A stretch of DNA of 64,000 nt from contig OZ241345.1 in the NCBI GenBank assembly GCA_965200175.1, forward strand, positions 1,860,001 through 1,924,000, written 5' to 3'. The stretch is from Azophilus sp026709365 (lineage in GTDB: Bacteria > Pseudomonadota > Gammaproteobacteria > Pseudomonadales > Azotimanducaceae). The position numbers were made by a program, and so were the translations under genes. The notes under the pieces were generated by a model, which had not been told where the DNA came from, did not search any database, and saw only the letters and a program-made list of their open reading frames with translations. This document shows, one piece after another, positions 43,462 through 52,857 of this stretch; the first letter of the stretch is position 1; each line of letters opens with the position of its first letter.

Positions 43462-44793
43462 TCAGCCGCCCAGTTCCGCAACCAGTTTCCCATGCGCTTT
43501 GCGGCTTAAGGGATAACTCAGCGCAGCGACGATCATGACGACCATGATGGCGGCCGGCGCCAGCGTCATGAGGCTGCGAATGGCGTCCAATGACGCCGGG
43601 GTCTGTTCGGCGTTGGCCACGTAGCCAGCCAGCGCGAGCACGGCGGCGACGCCGGCCCCGCCCAGCGCCTTGGCCAGCTTTTGGAAGAAGCTCGACATCG
43701 CGAAGACGGAGCCGTCGGCGCGCGCGCCGAAGCGCGCTTGGGCGTAGTCCACCGTGTCCGGAATCATCGCCCAGCCGAGCACGGCGATCGGCGTGCCGCC
43801 CAAGGCCAGCAGGCAGCCCCACAGGAAGATCAGCTCGATCTCATCGTAGGGGGTGAAGTGCAGGCCCAAGGCCGCGGCAATGGTGACCACGGCACCGATG
43901 AGGATGCCGCCCGGCTTGCCGTATCGGTCAGCCAGCTTGGGCGTGAAGAGGAGCCCCACGAACATGATCGAGAGGGTCACCAAAAACCAAGTTTCGATCA
44001 GGTCCGCACGCCCCAAGTTGTACTTGAAGTAGTAGATGGCGACGGCCTGGCGCACCGTGAACGACAGCATGCCGCAGGAGAACATCACCATGACCACCAA
44101 CAGCGGCGGATTGCGGAACACCGCCCTCAAGCTGTCGCGGATCGCCAGCCGCTGCGTCGCCGGCGGTTGAATGCGCTCCTCGGTTTGCGCGAACGTCAAC
44201 GCGAGCAAGGGCGTCGCCAACGCCGCGAAGATGATCATCGACCACAAGTAGCCCTCGGCTTCGGCCTCGAACAGGCCCACCAGGATCGGCATGCCCACCG
44301 ATATCGCCAAGCCGCCGCCGAAGGCGCAGGCCATGCGCATGGTCGATAGCACCGTGCGCTCGTGGTAATCGGCGGTCAGCGAGGCGGTCAGGGCCGAGTA
44401 TGGGACCGAGACCACCGTGAAGGCGATGCTGAAGGCGATGTAGGTGAGGTAGGCCCACCAGAGCTTGCCCGAATCACTGAACTCCGGGCTGGCGAAGGTC
44501 AGCACCGCTGAGGCGCCCAACGGCAGGGCGCCAAACAGTAGGTAGGGCCGCAAGCGCCCCCAACGGCTGCGGGTGCGCTCCGCGATGGCGCCCATCAGCG
44601 GATCGGTGACCGCATCAACGATGCGCGCCGTCAGCATCACGCCCCCGGCGGCGGCGGCCGACAGGCCAAACACGTCGGTGTAGAAGTACAGCAGGTAGGT
44701 CAGCGTCGAGATGAAGTAAAGATTGATGCCGAAGTCGCCGATCCCGTAGCCAAGCCGCTGCGTCGGCGTCAGCCGTTCAGATGGGCCATTCAT
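43462..44793 (-). CDS. GPH-type sodium/sugar symporter (MFS)
   Basis: 443 residues with 12 predicted helices. Family features: LTPTQRLGYGIGDFGINLYF, the DAVTDPLMGAIAERTRSRWGRLRPY motif of glycoside-pentoside-hexuronide:cation symporters, PYSALTASLTADYHERT and a second-half RYGKPGG. It probably imports a sugar or glycoside with Na+ or H+. It faces the kinase pseudogene and lies 88 bp from the TonB receptor on the same strand, so receptor and carrier could be one uptake unit (outer and inner membrane) for the same compound. Confidence 0.88.
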   Translation of the reverse strand: MNGPSERLTPTQRLGYGIGDFGINLYFISTLTYLLYFYTDVFGLSAAAAGGVMLTARIVDAVTDPLMGAIAERTRSRWGRLRPYLLFGALPLGASAVLTFASPEFSDSGKLWWAYLTYIAFSIAFTVVSVPYSALTASLTADYHERTVLSTMRMACAFGGGLAISVGMPILVGLFEAEAEGYLWSMIIFAALATPLLALTFAQTEERIQPPATQRLAIRDSLRAVFRNPPLLVVMVMFSCGMLSFTVRQAVAIYYFKYNLGRADLIETWFLVTLSIMFVGLLFTPKLADRYGKPGGILIGAVVTIAAALGLHFTPYDEIELIFLWGCLLALGGTPIAVLGWAMIPDTVDYAQARFGARADGSVFAMSSFFQKLAKALGGAGVAAVLALAGYVANAEQTPASLDAIRSLMTLAPAAIMVVMIVAALSYPLSRKAHGKLVAELGG

Positions 44794-44881
44794 CCGTCGC
44801 GCCGGTCCGCTGCTTCGAGGCTAGCCGCGCGAGTGGTCAACGGCGCGAACCGGGAGTTTGCCTAAGGCGCGTTGCCCCAAC

Positions 44882-47290
44882 CTACATTGAGTAGGACAGC
44901 TCAACCGCGTAGGTCTGCGGCGCGCCCCAACCTTGGAAGCCGGTCTGGAAGCCGCCGAGGAACAGGGCCTGTTCGCGCCACTCCTCGTCGGTCAGGTTCT
45001 TGCCGAACGCGGCAATGGCCAACCTGTTGCCGTTATCCAAGGTCCACTCGTAGCCGACTCGGGCATCAAGGCCGAAGTAGCCGCCTTCGTAGAGGCGCTG
45101 GTCGGCGCCGCCGCCGGTGTTGACCAGCAGGAAATCACCCACTTTCTTCCAGCCGACATTGGCCGAGAACAGGCCGGGGCCGATCTGCCGGGCGAAGGCC
45201 AGCGTGACGCTGACGTTCCAGTCGGGCTGCCGGGAATCCGAGTTGCCGCCCAAGGCGCGCAAGGTGCCGCGGGGATCCGCGCCAAGGACGCCGCCAGCGG
45301 TGCATCCGTCCAGAATGTGGCAGTCGATGGTGAACGCCTCGTTCTTGGTGTCCAGAATGCCCCCGTTGACCACCAAGGTGAAGTCTTCGTTGATGAGCCA
45401 TTGCGACTCCAGCTCGACGCCGGTGTGCTCGGTGGTGCCGCCGTTGTTGATGATGGTGGTGGTGCCCGGAATGGAGCCCGGCGGCAAGGTGATGATGGAA
45501 CTGAATTGGGCACCGTCGCGCTCCAAGTGGAAGTAGGCGAGGTTGATGCGCAGCCGACGCTCGAAAAACTCGTTCTTCAGGCCAACCTCCACCTGGAAGG
45601 CATCTTCCGGATCAAAGGCCGCCTCGTTGGGGTCACGGGCGGAGCGAATGCTGAAGCCGCCGCTGCGGAAGCCTTCCGAATAGCTGACGTAGGCGGTGTT
45701 GACGTCGGTTATGGCCCAGGTGGCGGAGGCCTGCAGGATGAGGTCGTCCCAGGAGTCGCTGGCCTCGTAGGCGGTTCCGCGGCGCTCCGGCAGTCCGGCG
45801 AAGTTGAATTCCTGGACGGGGGAGCCGGTGTCGAAGGTTCCCGTCGTGTAGTCGAAGTAGGAGTTGAAGACATCCTTCTCCTCGTCGATGTAACGGACGC
45901 CGAAGCTGAATTCAAAACCATCCGCCGGGCGCCAGTTGACGGCCCCGAACACCGCCACGGACTGCACGTCCTCTCCCGCAATTTGGATGCTGCGGGCGTT
46001 GGCGACTTGGCAGAGCGCCTCGCCGAAGGCCGGATGGGGCCGCAGCCCGGGCGCCGCGGCGCAGGGCGCGCCCGGCGGCAGGCCAAGCGCCACCGGCGGC
46101 AGTTGCAGCACGTTGTTGGTGTGCTGCTGAAACGCCAGCTCGGAATCGAAGTAGTAAACGCCCGCCATGAAGTCCACGGCATCCGTGAAGTCGCCGGAAA
46201 CGCGCAGCTCCTGGGTAAAGACGTCATACTGCTGGTCGCGCAGGGTGTGCAGCTGGGCAAAGGGTATCGCCGCGCCATTGATGGAGCCGCCGTCGAAGTC
46301 CTGATTGACCTTGTCGTCGCCGGCGTGGTAGCCGGTGATCGAGTTTATGACGTATCCGTTGCCGAGTTCCCATTGCGCCCGGAGCCCCACCTGGTCCACG
46401 TCGTAGTTGGTCGGCTCCTTCTTGTCAGCAAGGTTCTCAAACGGATCATCGCCGTTGAAGCGCGGATCCTGGGGCGGAATCTGGCTCCGGTCGCGGACGC
46501 GGTCGTAGGTGAGAATGGCGTCGAAGCTGTCCGTCGGCGCCCAGCGCAGCGCCGCCGTGTAGGAGGCGAAATCGACGTCGCCGGCGGAATCGCCCAAAGT
46601 GATGTTGTCGTAGAACCCGTCCCGCTCGCGGGAAATGGCGCCCACCTTGAGCGCCAAGCTGTCGTCGATCAGCGGGATGTTGATCCGGCCCTTGATGATT
46701 CGGGAGTCAAAGTTGCCGAGTTCGGCGGACAGCCGCGCCCCCGTCTCGTTGAATTGCGGCCGCACCCGGTTGACGACCACGTTGCCGCCAATGGTGTTCT
46801 TGCCGAACAGGACGCCTTGCGGGCCGCGGTTGACCTCGATGCTCTCGACGTCGAAGGTGTCGATCAGCTGGCCGGTGCTGGAGCCGATCTGGATGCCATC
46901 GACGATGACGCCAACCTGCGGGCTTTGGGTCTTCTCGATGTCAGGGTAGCCGACACCGCGAACGTACAGGGCGCTGGCGCCGGGACCGGCGGTGTTCATG
47001 CCGATGTACATGTTCGGGATGAAGCCGTCGAAGTCCCGCAAGGTCTGCGGCTTGATCTGGTCGATCTGCTCCGCGCCAAAGGCGGTCACCGACAGCGGCA
47101 CGTCCTGCTGCGATTCCTGGCGACGCCGGGAAGTGACCACGATCTCCTCGATCAGGCCGGCCCCAGCGTCCTCCGCAGCAACGCCCGGAGGCGCCTGCCC
47201 GGCCAAGGTGAAGCCGAAAGCCGACAACGCCAAGGCACCCCACGAGCCAAGGCCGCCAGTAGCGAAACTCATGCCCGAAATAATTCTCAT
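44882..47290 (-). CDS. TonB-dependent receptor
   Basis: 802 residues. A signal-like N-terminus (SWGALALSAFGFTLAG), a TonB box IEEIVVTSRRR, the plug domain (LRDFDGFIPNMYIG, LYVRGVGYPDIEKTQSPQVG, IEVNRGPQGVLFGKNTIGG) and a barrel ending VELSYSM. The barrel carries YFDSELAFQQHTNN-type loops. Long plug and SusC-unlike organisation fit the general TBDR class used for oligosaccharides, siderophores or plant compounds. The GPH symporter follows on the same strand; no riboswitch is apparent. Confidence 0.92.
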   Translation of the reverse strand: MRIISGMSFATGGLGSWGALALSAFGFTLAGQAPPGVAAEDAGAGLIEEIVVTSRRRQESQQDVPLSVTAFGAEQIDQIKPQTLRDFDGFIPNMYIGMNTAGPGASALYVRGVGYPDIEKTQSPQVGVIVDGIQIGSSTGQLIDTFDVESIEVNRGPQGVLFGKNTIGGNVVVNRVRPQFNETGARLSAELGNFDSRIIKGRINIPLIDDSLALKVGAISRERDGFYDNITLGDSAGDVDFASYTAALRWAPTDSFDAILTYDRVRDRSQIPPQDPRFNGDDPFENLADKKEPTNYDVDQVGLRAQWELGNGYVINSITGYHAGDDKVNQDFDGGSINGAAIPFAQLHTLRDQQYDVFTQELRVSGDFTDAVDFMAGVYYFDSELAFQQHTNNVLQLPPVALGLPPGAPCAAAPGLRPHPAFGEALCQVANARSIQIAGEDVQSVAVFGAVNWRPADGFEFSFGVRYIDEEKDVFNSYFDYTTGTFDTGSPVQEFNFAGLPERRGTAYEASDSWDDLILQASATWAITDVNTAYVSYSEGFRSGGFSIRSARDPNEAAFDPEDAFQVEVGLKNEFFERRLRINLAYFHLERDGAQFSSIITLPPGSIPGTTTIINNGGTTEHTGVELESQWLINEDFTLVVNGGILDTKNEAFTIDCHILDGCTAGGVLGADPRGTLRALGGNSDSRQPDWNVSVTLAFARQIGPGLFSANVGWKKVGDFLLVNTGGGADQRLYEGGYFGLDARVGYEWTLDNGNRLAIAAFGKNLTDEEWREQALFLGGFQTGFQGWGAPQTYAVELSYSM

Positions 47291-47387
47291 CTGGATTCCC
47301 TCCTCCTCCTGATGACACAGCGCAACCGATGATCAAGCTGCGCACTCAGCTTCTTGTAGTGCAAGCCGGTGATGGTGTCAATGCGTC

Positions 47388-47480
47388 TCTCGCCCGGAGG
47401 GCGAGAGACGGTTGGAGTTTCGCTGGCGCGAAACTCCGCGCGGTCATCGCGTGGGTCAGGTTCCGGGATGTTGCTGAACC
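47388..47480. repeat. Composite hairpin repeat (site 4, single unit)
   Basis: CGTCTCTCGCCC-GGA-GGGCGAGAGACG hairpin followed by GGAGTTTCGC-TGGC-GCGAAACTCC at 47414-47437 and the spacer GTGGGTCAGGTTCCGGGATG. Located between the TonB receptor start and the stop of the last gene of the leftward T3SS arm. Confidence 0.75.
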
Positions 47481-47492
47481 CGCACCGGCGGC

Positions 47493-49658
47493 CTAGGCTT
47501 CGGCTGCGTAGAGCGCATAGTCGAACCTCAGGCGCTCAAGCGTGGGTTCGCAAGTTTGCGCGTCGAATCGCAACCGCACATCAAGCGAATAGAAGCTTTT
47601 GTCCGGGTCCAATTCAACCAAATAATCCTGATCCTCATTCGGCACCACTTGGATGTTGCTCACCGTGCGATTGCTGATGTCAAGCAGGATGTCGCCGCCG
47701 GGTGAGTCAGCCGTCAGGGCGTAGCTCAAGGTGCCGCTTCCCGGTGACGGGACACCGCCGAGCACGGCCAAGTCCGGCGACCTGAAAACATCCATGAGCT
47801 TTGTGTAAGCGCAGGCAACGCCCGCTTGGTTGGCGAAGGCGGAAACCCGCCTCAGCATGTCGGGATTCAACTCGCCATCCTCGCCGACGCACAGCGACCG
47901 CAAGCCGTCCGCAACCGCCCCCCGATCCTGCTGCATGGTCGTGCCCCCAATCACATAGGTGGCGCGCTCGAAGTCCTTGAGGGCGTCGCTGAAAATGCCG
48001 TCCTTAAGCGGCTTTTCGTCAGCATCCTTGGTGTGCCGCTTAATTTGCGCCTCAATCGCCCGCCGAGTCGGATCGCTGATGGGCACATCGTCCTGAGCTG
48101 CGTTCAGGCGCACCGGCGCCGGCATGGGCACGCCAAGGTTGCGCATCATAACGAGGGCCGCATCGGAGATATCGGCCTTGGCCTGGGCGCACAGGGACAT
48201 CGGCTTGTCGTCGGCCTTGGCCTCGTCATTTAGCTTGGCTTCCAAAACCAACTCAAGGGACTCCATCAACGTGTCGTATTTCTGGGCGAGAACGAACGAC
48301 TCCGGCGAATAAATGGGCCGCCCGCCGGGTCGCCCGGGCTCTTCGAGGGAGGCCGCCTCGACAGCCAGATCATGCCGAAAGTGCTTCATGCCGGCATGGA
48401 ACTCGCTCAAGTCCTGACCCGCATGCAGTTGGCTGCCGATGTCCCGAGACTGTGCGTCACCGCCGGGCGCCAGCATCATCTGCCAGAAGGCGCCGTGCGC
48501 CGCCATTCGGTTGCCGGAATCCATGCTGAAGTCGGCGAGTCGAATCGCATGGCTCACTGCGCCCTGAATTCTCTGAATGGCGCGCTGGGCATCGCCGGCG
48601 TCGCGGGGCGCGGCAAGCGCGCTCAGCGGCTGTTGGAGCTCCGGGTACGCCTTGCCGAAGGCGAATGCCAGTTGCGGCTGAACCGCCTCATGCAGCGCCG
48701 CGTCGGCGACCGCGGAAAGGGCCGGTTCGGGAATCGGCAGGGTCATCACCGCATCCCGGGCTGCGACCCGCTCGCTCACGAACTCCCTCACCACCCGGTC
48801 GGCAGCCTGGGCGAGCGCGGCCTCGTCCTGCAGCACGGCCACGCCCCGGCTGCGCGGCGCTTTCGCAGGATTGATCACCTCGCGCTGCAGGCGCTCGCCC
48901 AACGCCTCCCTCGCGTCGAGGGAAAGACGTTCAACGCTCAAGCCCTGCGCCCCCTCAAGGGTCGAAATGGCGTCGCTGGCGAGGCGATGCAGCAAAGATC
49001 CCGGCTGACTTATGCCATCAACGTCGAGGTGCCTCTCGGCGGTTCGGGCCAAGGCTGAGTGGGCTCTCTCGATCTCCTCCTTGATGACGCTCGCCTGAAT
49101 GCTGGCCGCTTCCTGCGTTGTAACCAGATGCGCGCCGTTCCTGCCCGCGTCAGTGACGGCCGACTTCACCAATTGGGAAAGCGCCCCAAGATCCAGGTGG
49201 CCCGCCACGAAAGCGCCGTGCGGCAGGGTTTGGCGAGCGATTTCGGAAGCCTTGTTGGCTAGGAACCGAGGCCCCCAAACATTGCCGAACTGCTGCTGGC
49301 TGAGCGCGCCGGCAACCGTCGCGTTGCGCTGCCGAAAGGTTCCCCGCAAGTGGTCGGCGTGCTGAACGGCGGCCTGCACCTGCCGTGCCTTCAAGGGCTT
49401 GCCGTTTTTCAGGGCGCCTTCCAGCCCCGCCGACTTGAGCGCCAGGCCGGCCAATTCATCACCGTACCGCGACCGCAACGAGTCGGCGAACGCCGCGGTG
49501 GCGAGGCGATTGGCCTCGGAGCGAAAGTGGCCCGCCCAACGCACCACGCGCCCGCCTTCAGCCGTGACGCCAGTCTTGTCCTGGTTCAGGGCGACGTGCG
49601 AATCGCCGCGAACGCCGCGCACCGCATCAACAAATCCAGTTAGCGCCACATCGCTCAT
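47493..49658 (-). CDS. Large T3SS-linked protein, candidate secreted substrate
   Basis: 721 residues from ATG 49658. No signal peptide, no membrane helix, no enzymatic motif. The N-terminal 60 residues are rich in Ala, Thr, Ser and Val, as T3SS signals often are. Predicted mostly helical to about residue 560, with SGNRMAAHGAFWQMMLA and LAQKYDTLMESLELVLEAKL; the end (GTLSYALTADSPGGDILLD to the C-terminus) looks beta-rich. Last gene of the leftward arm, with a CesT-like chaperone upstream. Effector or translocator role is inference from position only. Confidence 0.6.
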   Translation of the reverse strand: MSDVALTGFVDAVRGVRGDSHVALNQDKTGVTAEGGRVVRWAGHFRSEANRLATAAFADSLRSRYGDELAGLALKSAGLEGALKNGKPLKARQVQAAVQHADHLRGTFRQRNATVAGALSQQQFGNVWGPRFLANKASEIARQTLPHGAFVAGHLDLGALSQLVKSAVTDAGRNGAHLVTTQEAASIQASVIKEEIERAHSALARTAERHLDVDGISQPGSLLHRLASDAISTLEGAQGLSVERLSLDAREALGERLQREVINPAKAPRSRGVAVLQDEAALAQAADRVVREFVSERVAARDAVMTLPIPEPALSAVADAALHEAVQPQLAFAFGKAYPELQQPLSALAAPRDAGDAQRAIQRIQGAVSHAIRLADFSMDSGNRMAAHGAFWQMMLAPGGDAQSRDIGSQLHAGQDLSEFHAGMKHFRHDLAVEAASLEEPGRPGGRPIYSPESFVLAQKYDTLMESLELVLEAKLNDEAKADDKPMSLCAQAKADISDAALVMMRNLGVPMPAPVRLNAAQDDVPISDPTRRAIEAQIKRHTKDADEKPLKDGIFSDALKDFERATYVIGGTTMQQDRGAVADGLRSLCVGEDGELNPDMLRRVSAFANQAGVACAYTKLMDVFRSPDLAVLGGVPSPGSGTLSYALTADSPGGDILLDISNRTVSNIQVVPNEDQDYLVELDPDKSFYSLDVRLRFDAQTCEPTLERLRFDYALYAAEA

Positions 49659-49882
49659 GAGACTTCCTCCGCTGTTGGCTCCGATCCCCGTCCGCCAGTG
49701 AGAAACCGTGTTTTCGATTGACCGGCAGCAGTTCCCGCTTGGGCGGATGGCGACCCGGACGTTCGGCCGGGCTGCAGCCGGAGCCGTCCTTGATCGTCAG
49801 GCAATGCCGGCGGATCCCGCCTGCGATTGGAAAACCTGGGCCAGAGTTGATCCAAAGCGGAAACCGCCGCTTTGCTAGCCAT
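49655..49882 (-). CDS. Tiny coupled gene in the T3SS arm (75 aa)
   Basis: The 216-bp space between two large genes encodes a 75-residue protein beginning MASKAAVSALDQLWPRFSNR. A strong ribosome site (GAGGAGGGTG) lies directly before ATG 49882, which overlaps the upstream stop by 8 bp, and its TGA overlaps the downstream ATG (ATGA). Both joints indicate translational coupling, so it is very likely real. The rest is Pro/Arg/Gly-rich and disordered-looking. Function unknown; the size suits a chaperone fragment, regulator or export-signal peptide. Confidence 0.6.
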   Translation of the reverse strand: MASKAAVSALDQLWPRFSNRRRDPPALPDDQGRLRLQPGRTSGSPSAQAGTAAGQSKTRFLTGGRGSEPTAEEVS

Positions 49883-51887
49883 CACCCTCCTCAATGCGGT
49901 CGGCGTCCGCAAAATAAGCGTCAACGGCGTCCAGCAGCTGAATGACCTTTTGTGCGTCCTTGACCACGGACATCGCTTCGGCCCTGGCCTCGGTGCGCCC
50001 ATCGAAGGTTTTCCCCGGGTTGTTGATATCCGGGACCTGCGTTGATCGGGTTTCCCCCGGGCTGTCGGAATCCGCGACCTTCATCGTGAAGGCATCCTCA
50101 AACGACTCGTACCACTCGGCGTTTTCCGGAGCGTCCGGACGGTCCAGCCGATCCTGCGCCCGGGACAGCTCCGCTTGCGCCACATTGCGCATCACTGGAG
50201 CAACAAGCTGATAGGCATTCTCGGAACTCTCGCCGCCAGGCGCAGCCTTGAGACGATCAAGGATCGGCAGAACGAGCTTGATGGTGTCCAAGTGCTGAGC
50301 GAAGTTCGGGTGCCCCGCCAACCGAGCTGCCTTGGCGCGGTTTGCCGGTTCAGTGTCCTTGTTGAGGAATGCCGCGTTCAATTCCTTCGCGAAGCCGGCC
50401 AATTGGTGGAAGTTCAGGTCGTCGCTGTTGTCAGGGTCGGCCAACTGCCAAATCTGCTTCGGCTCAATGTCCTTGCCCGCCATCTCCGCGGCATACACCC
50501 CTTCAGGATCAAGCAGCGCCTCGATGTGGTTCAGGCTTTGGGCGAGTGGCGATTGGACGTTGGCTCGGGTTTCGACCGGGGCATCGCCCGGAAACTCCCG
50601 CTTCGGCATATCGACGTTGGGGAACTCGGCCATGGAACGCCGCATCGCAAAATCCTGCCGGCTCTCACCGCCAAAGGCCACGGACTTTGATGCCTCCCCG
50701 CTGCGCCGGGCGACCCGCTCGTCCGCTTTCTCGAAGGTGGCATCGAGCTGATTGAGCGCATCCTGAAACGCATCCCCAGTGGGCTCGACGCCGGCTTTGG
50801 CGGCGGTTGTCCCCACATTGACGATGGCCCGTTCGCGGACAAAGGGCGTCTTGGCCTCCTCGTCCAATTCAGACTGAAGCACGCCCGCATCGTGAACCGG
50901 TCGGGAGACGGCTCCGTCCCGCCGGGTTCGCGCGCCGTCCTCCGCGTCCATCCGGTTGAACTCCTGCTCCAGCACTTCGAGGTACTGCTTGCGAAACTGC
51001 TCGACGCGGCCTTGGGCCTCCTCGCCGCCCTCCGCAAATTCAGAACGGATGAGTTGGCAGGCCCGATTGAATTCCGTGAGAATGGATTCAGCCCGGGCCG
51101 TCGCGGCCCCGGAAGCCCTTCGGCCGGCACCGCTGACTTGGCGCAAAAGCACAGCCTGCTGGCCCTCCCGGCCAAGCTCGTCGGTGCCCGTGGCCAACCC
51201 CGGATCCGATATGGCCCGCGCTGCGGCGCGCAATTCGTCGGGGTAGATCTTGCTCTGCTCCACGACCGGGCGACCATCGGGCGCCTGCTCGCCGCGCATC
51301 CCCGTGGGGGGCGCCAGTTCACCGCGCATGGCCGCGGTCGGTCGGCCCTCCCGGACATCCTCGAGAACCATTTGGCGGTTGTGGATGCGCTGCGGGATAA
51401 CCACTTCGTGCAGGGCTTGGTGCATGTCCATCAGCCTTCCGGCACGGCTGGCGCCATCGGGCACCAGTTCGCGCAGCGCCACGCGCGCCGTCAGCTTGCT
51501 GAGCTCGGTGCCGACCACGCGCAACAGGTCCGAATCGTCGTGGACCGCGGCCCGCTTGATGTCCGACATGACGGCGATGGCGTTGGCTACGGAGCTCTTC
51601 GCGAACTGATCCGGGTTGGCCCGGTGCGCGGCGATGAGATTGAACTCCTCGCGCCCGACCAGCCCGGCGGCAAGACGCCCAGCCAAGTTGCCCGGCTTGG
51701 CGATGCCGGTTCGCACCAGCAGGTCCGCGACCTTTCCCTTGAAGCTGGACCTTAGGGCGTCGCCAATGAGTTCGCCCTGTTCATCAATGCCGTAGGCCTT
51801 GCCGTCCACAACCCGTTGCACGTTGTTGACCAAGGTTTCAACAGCAGGCCGCGTTTGGGCGGCGATGGCGGAGTTTTCAATCGTCAT
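49875..51887 (-). CDS. Large T3SS-linked protein, candidate secreted substrate
   Basis: 670 residues from ATG 51887 (TGA of the tiny gene's upstream partner at 49875). The N-terminus MTIENSAIAAQTRPAVETLV is polar and Ala/Thr-rich. Most of the chain is predicted helical, with acidic stretches such as ILTEFNRACQLIRSEFAEGG and FRKQYLEVLEQEFNRMDAED. No catalytic motif or transmembrane helix is recognised. The middle (about 180-240) is a Pro-rich linker. Chaperone-associated location suggests export by the T3SS, possibly as an effector; a structural role is also possible. Confidence 0.6.
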   Translation of the reverse strand: MTIENSAIAAQTRPAVETLVNNVQRVVDGKAYGIDEQGELIGDALRSSFKGKVADLLVRTGIAKPGNLAGRLAAGLVGREEFNLIAAHRANPDQFAKSSVANAIAVMSDIKRAAVHDDSDLLRVVGTELSKLTARVALRELVPDGASRAGRLMDMHQALHEVVIPQRIHNRQMVLEDVREGRPTAAMRGELAPPTGMRGEQAPDGRPVVEQSKIYPDELRAAARAISDPGLATGTDELGREGQQAVLLRQVSGAGRRASGAATARAESILTEFNRACQLIRSEFAEGGEEAQGRVEQFRKQYLEVLEQEFNRMDAEDGARTRRDGAVSRPVHDAGVLQSELDEEAKTPFVRERAIVNVGTTAAKAGVEPTGDAFQDALNQLDATFEKADERVARRSGEASKSVAFGGESRQDFAMRRSMAEFPNVDMPKREFPGDAPVETRANVQSPLAQSLNHIEALLDPEGVYAAEMAGKDIEPKQIWQLADPDNSDDLNFHQLAGFAKELNAAFLNKDTEPANRAKAARLAGHPNFAQHLDTIKLVLPILDRLKAAPGGESSENAYQLVAPVMRNVAQAELSRAQDRLDRPDAPENAEWYESFEDAFTMKVADSDSPGETRSTQVPDINNPGKTFDGRTEARAEAMSVVKDAQKVIQLLDAVDAYFADADRIEEGDG

Positions 51888-52042
51888 GGCCTCACTCCCT
51901 CACTCCTCGTCAAGTCTTCGGCGAATCCTCGGAAACGGGCTGCGACTCCATCGAGTCGCCGCGGAACGTCACCGGCGTCGCGCTGCGCGGTCTTCACGTC
52001 CTTCAACGGCACCGCTCTTCAAGGTCGGTCCGCACGGCGCTC

Positions 52043-52546
52043 TCATGCCCGGAGCGGCGTGAAGGGCGAAGATTGAGCCTGGATGCCCATGTGGGGCTCC
52101 GCTTCCGGCGCTTGCGCGGAGGCCTCGATGCCCGGTGGTTCGGGAATCTGATCGCCCCCGGCATAGAGCGCACGGCCCCAAAGCGAAGCGTAGTCCACCA
52201 TCGCCACGAAGGTTCGGATGAAGGCATCGGACTCCAAGCCTTCGCTGGGAACGCACAGCGACATCACCAGTTCGCCGCTGTCCGAGTCGATGGCGTAGCG
52301 ATAGGCGCTTTCAGCCAAGGCTTCGAAATTCCTGTTGAGCAGCGCCTTGTGCAGCGCCGGGGAGTCGGGCGCCGGGCCGAGCATTGCGGCCAAATGAAGC
52401 AGTTGCCCCGCTACGGCAACAATGATCACCGTCTCGTAGTCAAACGTGATGAGCGCCTTGTTGGTTTCCCGAAACCCATCGGGGTCGATGTCGCAATACC
52501 GGAGCAGAGCCTCCGCGAGATGCACGGCATGTTCAGACGTTGCCAT
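52043..52546 (-). CDS. CesT-family type III secretion chaperone
   Basis: 167 residues from ATG 52546, with GGGGAG upstream. TFDYETVIIVAVAGQLLHLAAML and LLNRNFEALAESAYRYAIDSDSGELVMSLCVP are the two beta-rich halves of the Tir-chaperone (CesT) fold: the LN-x-NF and GE-x-V pieces are the usual family marks. The ~35-residue C-terminal tail is disordered and Pro-rich. Such small acidic dimers bind the N-terminal part of effectors and keep them unfolded for export. Neighbours on both sides are large proteins without other assignment, consistent with being its clients. Confidence 0.72.
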   Translation of the reverse strand: MATSEHAVHLAEALLRYCDIDPDGFRETNKALITFDYETVIIVAVAGQLLHLAAMLGPAPDSPALHKALLNRNFEALAESAYRYAIDSDSGELVMSLCVPSEGLESDAFIRTFVAMVDYASLWGRALYAGGDQIPEPPGIEASAQAPEAEPHMGIQAQSSPFTPLRA

Positions 52547-52625
52547 CAGTGTTCTCCCCTGACATGACCGATGTGTGCCAACCATGCGACATTGCGCGGT
52601 CCGATTGATTCATGGGCTGCAAGCG

Positions 52626-52811
52626 CTAGGACGGCACGAACTTCGAGCCGCCCCTGTAAGTCGGCTTCATGTGGCTTTCAACCAGATCGTTCAAGCCGGC
52701 AACCGTGTTGACGTTTAGCTTGTAGCCCGGCAGGCCGGTGTTCATCCGCTGCATCTCCAAATTGCCGGTGTGCTGCGTGCGATTAACGGCGTCCAACGCA
52801 AGTTCGGTCAA
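52626..52811 (-). CDS. Small T3SS-arm protein (61 aa)
   Basis: MTELALDAVNRTQHTGNLEM..., 61 residues, with GGGAG 4-8 nt before ATG 52811. The product has an amphipathic N-terminal helix and a polar tail ending YRGGSKFVPS. No homologue is recognised; it is shorter than needle (SctF, about 80 aa) or inner-rod proteins, although a diverged needle or rod subunit cannot be ruled out. It sits between the chaperone gene and the repeat protein gene, in the same direction. Confidence 0.5.
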   Translation of the reverse strand: MTELALDAVNRTQHTGNLEMQRMNTGLPGYKLNVNTVAGLNDLVESHMKPTYRGGSKFVPS

Positions 52812-52857
52812 TGGTGTCTCCCGCTCGTCTGATGCGCTATGCAGTTCCCGCCTAGGC

